A stretch of DNA of 64,000 bases from Mesorhizobium sp. NFR06. GTDB lineage: Bacteria; Pseudomonadota; Alphaproteobacteria; Rhizobiales; Rhizobiaceae. The DNA lies in the NCBI RefSeq assembly GCF_900115245.1, contig NZ_FOVT01000002.1:129005-193004 (forward strand). The letters run 5' to 3'. A program made the translations under genes and the position numbers. The notes beneath the pieces were generated by a model. That model made no database searches. It saw nothing but the letters and a program-made list of their open reading frames with translations, and was not told where the DNA came from. Positions within the stretch are counted from its first letter, which is position 1. Every line of letters starts with the position of its first letter. Shown here in pieces: positions 57,701 through 64,000 of the stretch.

Positions 57701-57940
57701 ATGGCAACACCACCGCGCCGACCGACAAATCCGATGGCCGCCGCAGAAGCCGCCTTCAAGCCGGCCAAAAAACCAGTTGCCCCAATTCGCGAGCCCGCTG
57801 GCGCTCCGAACGCCAGAGAACTTGTTTCGATCAGGATCGATCGAGCTGTGCTGGATCACTTTCAAGAAGATGGTCCCGGCTGGCAGGACAGGATCAACGA
57901 CGCTTTAAGGCAAATTGTCGCCAGCAAACCGCGGGGCTGA
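57701..57940 (+). CDS. BrnA-like antitoxin, no BrnT partner nearby
   Basis: A 79-aa protein whose C-terminal half, VSIRIDRAVLDHF through GWQDRINDALRQIV, is the ribbon-helix-helix region of BrnA-type antitoxins. The start at 57701 gives a normal-sized N-terminal basic region (MATPPRRPTN). No BrnT-like frame is seen in the 200 bp upstream or downstream. It could be an orphan antitoxin or a solitary regulator. Confidence 0.7.
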   Translation: MATPPRRPTNPMAAAEAAFKPAKKPVAPIREPAGAPNARELVSIRIDRAVLDHFQEDGPGWQDRINDALRQIVASKPRG

Positions 57941-58046
57941 GACCGCAACCTGTCGTCGCTCATGTAACCACCGCCTGCCTTGACCCCGCCAAAACCCTGC
58001 CGCATGGTCCGCGCCCGACGAACGACCGCAACCGGGAGGCCCCTGT

Positions 58047-58901
58047 TTGAGCGAATATTTCCTGCTGCCGCTGGCCTCCTTGCCCTTCCCCAACATCGAT
58101 CCGGTCATCGTCCATATCGGGCCGCTGGCGGTGCATTGGTACGGCGTCGGCTATATCGTCGGCATCCTCTTTGCCTGGTGGTACGCCAAGCGCCTCGTCA
58201 CCACTCCCCGCCTCTGGCCGGACGGCAATCGGCCGATGAAGCCCGAGGATCTCGACGACTTCATCGTCTGGGCGGCGATTGGCGTCGTGCTCGGCGGGCG
58301 CACCGGCTATGTGCTGTTTTACGACCTGCCGCGCTACATCGCGCATCCGCTCGACATCTTCGCGGTCTGGCAGGGCGGCATGTCGTTCCATGGCGGCCTG
58401 CTCGGCGTCATCCTCGCCATGACGCTGTTTTCGCTCAGGCGCCGCATCCACACCTGGACGCTGTTCGATGTGGTCGCCGCCGGCGTGCCGGTCGGTCTTG
58501 GCCTTGTGCGTGTCGCCAACTTTATCAATTCGGAGCTTTGGGGCCGGCCCTCGAACGTGCCCTGGGCGATTGAATTCCCCAATGGCGGTCCGTTCACCCG
58601 CCACCCCAGCCAGCTCTACGAGGCCCTTCTGGAAGGCCTGGTGCTTTTCCTGGTCCTGCGCTTCCTCACCCATTCGCGCCTGAAACTGAAGACGCCGCGC
58701 TTCGTCGGCGGGGCCTTCATCTGCGGCTACGGCCTGTCGCGCATCTTCGTCGAGTTCTTCCGCGAGCCCGACCAGCAGCTCGGCTATCTGCTCGGAACCG
58801 GTTGGCTGACCATGGGCATGATCCTGTCCACGCCGATGGTGCTCGCCGGCATCTGGGCCATGATCACCGCAAAGCCGATGGCACGGCCGCAGGCGGCATG
58901 A
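58047..58901 (+). CDS. lgt: prolipoprotein diacylglyceryl transferase
   Basis: A 284-aa polytopic membrane enzyme that adds diacylglycerol to lipobox cysteines. It has [17 protein letters not shown] TM segments, [13 protein letters not shown] (about 72-84), SFHGGLLG (about 113-120) and the signature [17 protein letters not shown] near 150-166. It starts with TTG at 58047 after CGGGAGG. It shares an ATGA overlap with midA, so the pair is co-translated. It would modify the lipoprotein encoded at 62 kb, among others. Confidence 0.95.
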   Translation: MSEYFLLPLASLPFPNIDPVIVHIGPLAVHWYGVGYIVGILFAWWYAKRLVTTPRLWPDGNRPMKPEDLDDFIVWAAIGVVLGGRTGYVLFYDLPRYIAHPLDIFAVWQGGMSFHGGLLGVILAMTLFSLRRRIHTWTLFDVVAAGVPVGLGLVRVANFINSELWGRPSNVPWAIEFPNGGPFTRHPSQLYEALLEGLVLFLVLRFLTHSRLKLKTPRFVGGAFICGYGLSRIFVEFFREPDQQLGYLLGTGWLTMGMILSTPMVLAGIWAMITAKPMARPQAA

Positions 58902-59965
58902 CCGGGTTGAAGGAGCGCATTAAAGGCCTGATCGGCGCAACGGGGCCGATCCCGGTCAGCGAGTATATGGCGCTCTGCCTGTTCGATCCCGACGCCGGCT
59001 ATTACACCACGCGCGAGCCCTTCGGCGCTGCCGGCGACTTCATCACCGCGCCGGAGATCAGCCAGATGTTCGGCGAGCTCGTCGCCGTCTGGCTTTACCA
59101 GGCATGGCAGCGTGCCGGCCGGTCCCTGCCGGCGACTTTTGCCGAGATCGGACCGGGCCGCGGCACGCTGATGAAGGACATGCTGCGCACCTGGTCGCGG
59201 CTCGACCCCGCGCTCGTCGGCAACGCCTCGTTCGCCTTGATCGAGACCAGCCCGCGCCTTGTCGAAATCCAGAAAGAGACGCTTGCCGGACAGGACGCAA
59301 AGCTGGCCTGGCACCAAACCATCGACACGCTGCCGCGGCAGCCGCTCTTCATCGTCGGCAACGAATTGTTCGACGCGCTGCCGATCCGGCAGTTCGTTCA
59401 TGTCGGCGCCGGCTGGCGCGAGCGCGTTGTCGGCCTCGATGATGCCGATCGACTGCACTTCTTCGCCGGTGCGGGATCCGTCGACCCGGCATTGCTGCCC
59501 GCGGCCGCCGCCGATGCGCCGCAAGGCGCCATCGCCGAAGTGGCGCCCGCCCGCTCGGCGCTGATGTCGGGCATTGCCGCGCGCATTGCCAGCCAGGGTG
59601 GCGCCGGCCTCTTCATCGACTACGGCCACCTGCAGCCGGGCATCGGCGACACTTTCCAGGCGCTGCGCCGGCACCAGCGTGAAGACGTGCTGGCCAATCC
59701 AGGTGAAGCCGACCTCACCGCCCACGTCGATTTTGCCCCGCTTGCCGATACGGCGCGCGCTCACGGTCTCGACGTGCAACTGTCGACCCAGGGCGAATTC
59801 CTGCTCGGCATGGGCCTGATCGAGCGCGCCGGCACGCTCGGCGCCAATGCCGATCCCAGGACGCGTCAAGCCATTTCGGACGCTGTCGAACGCCTGGCCG
59901 GCCCCGACGCGATGGGCCAGTTGTTCAAGGTGATGAAGATCCTGCCAGCGGCGAGAGCCGCCTGA
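58898..59965 (+). CDS. MidA/NDUFAF7-type SAM-dependent methyltransferase
   Basis: A 355-aa protein of the MidA family, known in mitochondria for arginine methylation during complex I assembly. It has the SAM motif [13 protein letters not shown] (about 83-95), [20 protein letters not shown] (about 46-65) and [13 protein letters not shown] (about 155-167). It overlaps lgt by 4 bp. The substrate in bacteria is unproven, but a NADH-dehydrogenase subunit is plausible. Confidence 0.88.
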   Translation: MTGLKERIKGLIGATGPIPVSEYMALCLFDPDAGYYTTREPFGAAGDFITAPEISQMFGELVAVWLYQAWQRAGRSLPATFAEIGPGRGTLMKDMLRTWSRLDPALVGNASFALIETSPRLVEIQKETLAGQDAKLAWHQTIDTLPRQPLFIVGNELFDALPIRQFVHVGAGWRERVVGLDDADRLHFFAGAGSVDPALLPAAAADAPQGAIAEVAPARSALMSGIAARIASQGGAGLFIDYGHLQPGIGDTFQALRRHQREDVLANPGEADLTAHVDFAPLADTARAHGLDVQLSTQGEFLLGMGLIERAGTLGANADPRTRQAISDAVERLAGPDAMGQLFKVMKILPAARAA

Positions 59966-60046
59966 GGCTGGTCCTGCCGGCTGGTTCGCTTCCTTGTCCG
60001 AACTTCGCCTTGACGAGACCGCCCCGCACGGACGACAAACCCAACC

Positions 60047-60835
60047 ATGCTGAATCAGACCAGACCCGATCCAGTACGCTCGCCGCTCCTTGAAACGGCG
60101 CAAGGCATACGTCACGGCTATTTTACCCGCATCGGCGGCGTCTCCGGCGGCATCTATCGGGGGCTCAACATCGGCACCGGCTCCAGCGACGATCAGACGC
60201 TGGTCGCTGAGAACAGGCGGCGCGTTGCCGACTGGATGGGCGTGCCGGCGGATCATCTCTTGACCGCGCACCAGATCCATTCGCCGGATGTCGTCGTCGC
60301 CAGGGAACCCTTCGCGGACCCTCGCCCTCTGGCCGATGCCGTCGTCACCGACCGTCCGGGCATCGCCGTCGGCGCCTCGACCGCCGATTGCGGGCCGGTT
60401 CTGTTCGCCGATAGCGGGGCCCGCGTCATCGGTGCGGCCCATGCCGGCTGGAAAGGTGCTTTCACCGGCGTGCTCGAAAACACAGTGGCGGCGATGGAAG
60501 GCCTTGGCGCCCGCCGCGAGCGTATCGTCGCCGTTCTCGGTCCCTCGATCGGGCCCGACAATTACGAGGTCGGGCCGGAATTCGTCGCCCGCTTCGTCGA
60601 GGCCGATGCCGGCAATGCCCGCTATTTCAGACCATCGAGGACTGCCGGCCACTCGATGTTCGACCTCAACCAATATACGGTCGACCGGCTGCGCAAGGCC
60701 GGCGTGACTGCCGAAGGCCTTGGCCGCTGCACCTACGCAGAAGAAGACCTTTTCTATTCCTACCGTCGCACCACACACCGCAAGGAAGCGGATTATGGGC
60801 GCCAGGTCTCGGCAATCGTTTTGGAGAATGAGTAA
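60047..60835 (+). CDS. pgeF: peptidoglycan editing factor / laccase-domain protein
   Basis: A 262-aa Cu-oxidase_4 (YfiH/PgeF) protein with GVSGGIYRGLNIGTGSSDD (about 27-45), the LTAHQIHSP motif, TADCGPVLFAD and AAHAGWKG metal-site motifs. In E. coli PgeF removes wrong residues from UDP-MurNAc intermediates; laccase activity has also been reported. It ends with TAA sharing its last base with the next gene's ATG, so it is coupled to the M24 protein. Confidence 0.9.
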   Translation: MLNQTRPDPVRSPLLETAQGIRHGYFTRIGGVSGGIYRGLNIGTGSSDDQTLVAENRRRVADWMGVPADHLLTAHQIHSPDVVVAREPFADPRPLADAVVTDRPGIAVGASTADCGPVLFADSGARVIGAAHAGWKGAFTGVLENTVAAMEGLGARRERIVAVLGPSIGPDNYEVGPEFVARFVEADAGNARYFRPSRTAGHSMFDLNQYTVDRLRKAGVTAEGLGRCTYAEEDLFYSYRRTTHRKEADYGRQVSAIVLENE

Positions 60836-61986
60836 TGGCGCTGCATTTCGAACGATCGGAATTCGACGCGCGGCGCGACCGGCTGCTGATCGAAATGGCC
60901 GAAAAGAAGCTCGACGCGGTGTTGCTGTTCGCGCAGGAGAGCATGTACTGGCTGACCGGCTACGACACGTTCGGTTTCTGCTTCTTCCAGTGCTTGGTGG
61001 TGAAGGCCGACGGCTCGATGGTGCTGCTCACCCGTTCGGCCGATCTGAGGCAGGCGCGCCATACCTCGACCATCGAAAACATCGTGCTGTGGACCGACCG
61101 TCAGGGCGCCAATCCGGCGATCGACCTGCGCAACCTGCTCAACGACCTCGATCTGCTCGGCGCCCGCATCGGCGTCGAATATGACACCCATGGCCTGACC
61201 GCCTACAACGGCCGTCGCCTGGATGAGCAGTTGCAGACCTTCGGCCAGATCGCCGATGCTTCCGGCATCGTCGGCCGGTTGCGCCTGTTCAAGAGCCCGG
61301 CCGAGGTCGCCAAGGCGGAAAAGGCCGCCAATCTTTCCGACGACGCGCTGGATGCCGCCTTGCCGCTGATCAAGCAGGGCGGTGACGAAGGCCTCATCCT
61401 CGCAGCCATGCAGGGCGCGGTCTTTGCCGGCGGCGGCGACTACCCCGCCAACGAGTACATCATCGGCTCAGGCGCTGACGCCCTGCTCTGCCGCTACAAG
61501 GCCGGCCGGCGCAAGCTCAACAAGAACGACCAGCTGACGCTCGAATGGGCCGGCGTCTTCCATCACTATCACGCCCCGATGATGCGCACCGTTTTGACCG
61601 GCAAGGTGTCGAAGCGCCATCAGGAGCTGTTCGATGCCGCCCGCGCCGCTCTGCTCGCGGTGGAAAAGGCGATGACGCCGGGCAACACTTTCGGCGACGT
61701 CTTCGACGCGCATGCCCGCACGCTCGAGGCGCACAATCTGACCAAGCACCGCCTGAATGCCTGCGGCTATTCGGTCGGCGCCCGTTTCACGCCATCCTGG
61801 ATGGACATGCCGATGTTCTACCAGGGCAATACCGAACCGATCGCGCCGAATATGACGCTGTTCGCGCATATGATCATCATGGACTCCGAGACAGAGACCG
61901 CAATGACGCTCGGCCGCACCTATCTCACCACGGAATCGGCGCCGAAGCCGCTGTCGCGCCATGATCTCGACTTGATCGTACAGTGA
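60835..61986 (+). CDS. M24 (pita-bread) family hydrolase lacking canonical metal ligands
   Basis: A 383-aa creatinase-N plus M24 fold protein (N domain about 1-140, catalytic domain about 155-375). Where metal-dependent aminopeptidases have DxG...D and GHG, this reads LEWAGVFHHYHAPMMRT and GYSVGARF, so the two Asp and the His are missing. It may be a metal-independent creatinase- or ectoine-hydrolase-like enzyme. It overlaps the pgeF stop by one base and is co-transcribed. Confidence 0.82.
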   Translation: MALHFERSEFDARRDRLLIEMAEKKLDAVLLFAQESMYWLTGYDTFGFCFFQCLVVKADGSMVLLTRSADLRQARHTSTIENIVLWTDRQGANPAIDLRNLLNDLDLLGARIGVEYDTHGLTAYNGRRLDEQLQTFGQIADASGIVGRLRLFKSPAEVAKAEKAANLSDDALDAALPLIKQGGDEGLILAAMQGAVFAGGGDYPANEYIIGSGADALLCRYKAGRRKLNKNDQLTLEWAGVFHHYHAPMMRTVLTGKVSKRHQELFDAARAALLAVEKAMTPGNTFGDVFDAHARTLEAHNLTKHRLNACGYSVGARFTPSWMDMPMFYQGNTEPIAPNMTLFAHMIIMDSETETAMTLGRTYLTTESAPKPLSRHDLDLIVQ

Positions 61987-62034
61987 ATCCATGATGGTTG
62001 GTTCACGCGGGGGCCAGTAGGGAGTTTTCAGGCA

Positions 62035-62646
62035 ATGAGACGATCGCAGGTGACGACCGTGTCATTGCTTGCGGCGCTGGTGCTTGGCGCATGCACCAAC
62101 GCCAAGGACGTGCTGGAGCCCTCGGCCATCACCCCGCCGGCGAGTTCGGCCCAGCCATTGCCCTCCACCCAAGGCACATCATCGGCCACCACGTCTCCGA
62201 CCACGACCGCGCAGGCTCCTTCGACGGCTGCGTCGTCGGCAACGTCAGCAACGCCGGCCCAGACCGCCGCCCTTGCCAAGACCCGGCTGCAGGTGGCGCC
62301 GATCGTCGGCGCATCCGTGGACGCCGCTGCGCCCTTGACGGCGGAACTGCAGACCCGTGCCAGGCAGCGCGGCCTGACGCTTGTCGGCAGCACGGACCAG
62401 ACGGCCACGCATGTGCTGAAAGGCTATTTTTCGACGATGTCCGAAGGCAAGGACACGACCGTCATCTATGTCTGGGACATTTACGACCCCTCCGGAAATC
62501 GCCTGCACCGCATCAATGGCCAGCAGAAGGCGCCGACGGTCGGCGGCGGCGAGGGTTGGCCCACGGTGGCGCCCGCGACCATGCAGGCCATTGCCGACCA
62601 GACGATCGACCAGTTCGCCGCCTGGCTCGGCGGTGGCGCCGGTTGA
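62035..62646 (+). CDS. lipoprotein with Thr/Ser/Ala-rich linker
   Basis: A 203-aa protein with a signal peptide ending LGAC, a clear lipobox (Cys20), then a low-complexity Ser/Thr/Ala/Pro linker (about 30-75), and a conserved-looking C-terminal domain (YFSTMSEGKDTTVIYVWDIYD). I do not recognise the family. AGGGAG precedes the ATG at 62035. It lies 48 bp after the M24 gene. Confidence 0.75.
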   Translation: MRRSQVTTVSLLAALVLGACTNAKDVLEPSAITPPASSAQPLPSTQGTSSATTSPTTTAQAPSTAASSATSATPAQTAALAKTRLQVAPIVGASVDAAAPLTAELQTRARQRGLTLVGSTDQTATHVLKGYFSTMSEGKDTTVIYVWDIYDPSGNRLHRINGQQKAPTVGGGEGWPTVAPATMQAIADQTIDQFAAWLGGGAG

Positions 62647-62691
62647 CCGAACTGTTGCCGGCCGAACTGTTGCCGGCCAGACTGTTGCCGG
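62647..62691. repeat. three tandem 15-bp units
   Basis: Units CCGAACTGTTGCCGG at 62647-62661 and 62662-62676, and CCAGACTGTTGCCGG at 62677-62691, just downstream of the lipoprotein stop. Confidence 0.85.
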
Positions 62692-62835
62692 CTTGCGATG
62701 TTTTCCACGTTTGTGGCGGTGGCCGGAAGGATTCCCCACAACGAGGCTTGCAATACCGGCGCGGGCCGCTAAAAGCCCGCATAAAAGGCGCATGAGAGTC
62801 TCTCCGGCCTCTCCATCCTTCACCAGGAACGGTGC

Positions 62836-63771
62836 ATGAAGCTTTTCGCGGGCAATTCCAACCGGGTGCTGGCCGAAGCGGTCGCTCGCTATCTCAACAT
62901 CCCGCTGGGGAAGGCCAGCGTCAGGCGTTTCGCCGATCAGGAAATCTTCGTCGAGATTCAGGAAAACGTGCGCGGCGAGGATGTCTTCATCCTGCAGTCC
63001 ACCTCTTATCCGACCAACGACCATCTGATGGAACTGCTCATCATGATGGACGCCTTCATGCGCTCCTCGGCGCGGCGCATCACGGCGGTCATCCCTTATT
63101 TCGGCTATGCGCGGCAGGACCGCCGCGCCTCCGGGCGCACGCCGATCTCGGCCAAGCTTGTCGCCAACATGATCACCCGCGCCGGCGCCGACCGCGTGCT
63201 GACGCTGGACCTGCATGCCGGTCAGATCCAGGGTTTCTTCGACATCCCGACCGACAATCTGTTCTCGGTGCCGGTGATGGCCCGCGACGTGAAAGCCAAA
63301 TACAAGCAGCTCGGCAATGTCGTCGTCGTGTCGCCCGACATCGGCGGCGTGGTGCGTGCGCGGGCGCTGGCCAAGCGCTTCGACGCGCAACTTGCCATCG
63401 TCGACAAGCGCCGCGAACGCCCCGGCGAATCGGAAGTCATGAACATCATCGGCGCGGTCGCCGGCAAGGATTGCCTTTTGATCGACGACATCGTCGATTC
63501 CGGCGGCACGCTCTGCAACGCGGCCGACGCGCTGCTCGCCAATGGCGCGACCTCGGTCACCGCCTACATCACGCATGGCGTGCTGTCGGGCGGCGCCGTG
63601 ACCCGCATCGCCGGGTCGAAGCTGCAGGAATTGGTGATCACCGATTCCATCCAGCCCAGCCAGGCCGTGCTGGACGCGCCGAACATCCGTGTCATTTCGA
63701 TCGCCGACCTGATGGGCGAAGCGATCTCGCGCACGGCAACCGAAGAATCGGTGTCGAGCCTGTTCGACTAG
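62836..63771 (+). CDS. prs: ribose-phosphate pyrophosphokinase
   Basis: A 311-aa PRPP synthetase supplying phosphoribosyl pyrophosphate for nucleotides, His and Trp. It has [20 protein letters not shown] near 34-53, the ATP loop [14 protein letters not shown] near 93-106, and the PRPP-binding [14 protein letters not shown] near 215-228. The length matches the class I enzymes. It follows the tandem 15-bp repeats, with AACGG upstream of the start and a weak ribosome site. Confidence 0.97.
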   Translation: MKLFAGNSNRVLAEAVARYLNIPLGKASVRRFADQEIFVEIQENVRGEDVFILQSTSYPTNDHLMELLIMMDAFMRSSARRITAVIPYFGYARQDRRASGRTPISAKLVANMITRAGADRVLTLDLHAGQIQGFFDIPTDNLFSVPVMARDVKAKYKQLGNVVVVSPDIGGVVRARALAKRFDAQLAIVDKRRERPGESEVMNIIGAVAGKDCLLIDDIVDSGGTLCNAADALLANGATSVTAYITHGVLSGGAVTRIAGSKLQELVITDSIQPSQAVLDAPNIRVISIADLMGEAISRTATEESVSSLFD

Positions 63772-63811
63772 CGCGGCGCCTTCGCCGGTTCCGTGAACGG
63801 TGAACGCTTTA
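63771..63811. repeat. partial RIME-like remnant after prs
   Basis: CGCCGGTTCCGTGAACGGTG (63783-63802) resembles the second half of the element at 40585-40680. Only one arm pair is visible, so this is tentative. Confidence 0.4.
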
Positions 63812-64000
63812 ACCGTCGATCCCGGCGGGCGCGTAGCGCAGCAGCGTGACACCTTGCGCAAGCCGCTCCGTGCCGAGCGACTTCAACGCCAGTGACAGGC
63901 CGGACTGGAAATACGGCTTGCCGGCGCCCAGCACGACCGGATGCAAATAGAGCCGGTACTCGTCGATCAGGCCCGCGCGTGCAAGGTGGGCCGCCAACTC
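63809..64000 (-). CDS. RibD C-terminal/DHFR-like protein, C-terminal part only
   Basis: The last 63 residues of a RibD_C-type (dihydrofolate reductase-fold) protein: LAAHLARAGLIDEYRLYLHP then VVLGAGKPYF, ending in PAGIDG. The frame is open to the window edge, so the 5' part lies beyond 64000. Such proteins act as reductases, but the substrate cannot be told. Confidence 0.75.
   Translation of the reverse strand, partial: ELAAHLARAGLIDEYRLYLHPVVLGAGKPYFQSGLSLALKSLGTERLAQGVTLLRYAPAGIDG

Overview
The window looks like chromosomal DNA of a Rhizobiales alphaproteobacterium, most likely Mesorhizobium or a close Phyllobacteriaceae relative. The reasons are the high G+C, the lrp / trxB / lsrB neighbourhood known from Sinorhizobium, BA14K and DUF3775 proteins, and several RIME-type intergenic mosaic repeats. 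This is inference from gene content and repeats; no 16S gene or search result is available. I saw no rRNA, tRNA, CRISPR array, prophage or complete insertion sequence. Most of the window is ordinary core genome.

Layout: 1-4.8 kb holds the end of a GGDEF-EAL protein, an EF-G paralogue, a candidate minus-strand small RNA with an anti-Shine-Dalgarno loop, and an isoprenylcysteine methyltransferase-like membrane protein. 4.9-7.6 kb holds lsrB, trxB and lrp. 7.7-14.2 kb carries a complete ADP-heptose and inner-core LPS pathway in two divergent clusters: gmhB-gmhA-hldE on minus and hldD-waaF-waaC on plus, with a LysE-type exporter between them. 14.3-24.3 kb holds greA, a secreted TPR protein, DUF3775, two tandem extensin-like (LAS-type) proteins, an LssY_C protein, an alcohol dehydrogenase/LysR pair, a CorC/HlyC membrane protein, an HxlR remnant, and a flavin reductase/HxlR pair.

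24.4-37.3 kb is more accessory: a YciA thioesterase, a three-gene overlapping catabolic operon (GMC oxidoreductase, enolase-superfamily enzyme, HIBADH-like dehydrogenase), a lipid kinase, an unexplained 870-bp gap, a DUF2314 locus, DUF3137, CapA, an EF-hand secreted protein, and a gamma-butyrobetaine-hydroxylase-like dioxygenase beside a frameshifted LysR gene. 37.4-50.7 kb holds a long uvrB, a DMT exporter, an ABC-F ATPase, small stress-type proteins, a TPR-sulfotransferase, two cold-shock genes, BA14K and an MBL hydrolase.

50.7-64 kb holds ilvE, a petP/petR-like MarR plus two-component cluster, a glycosyltransferase ending inside a repeat, csaA, ybjN, ubiK, an orphan BrnA-like antitoxin, the lgt-midA-pgeF-M24 run, a lipoprotein, prs and the 3' end of a RibD_C/DHFR-like gene.

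The most interesting items are the candidate small RNA (about 3907-4025), the structured gap at 29.99-30.43 kb, the mobile palindromes that sit inside reading frames or supply a stop codon (uvrB and the glycosyltransferase), and several enzymes with altered active-site residues. I found no convincing wholly new multi-gene system.
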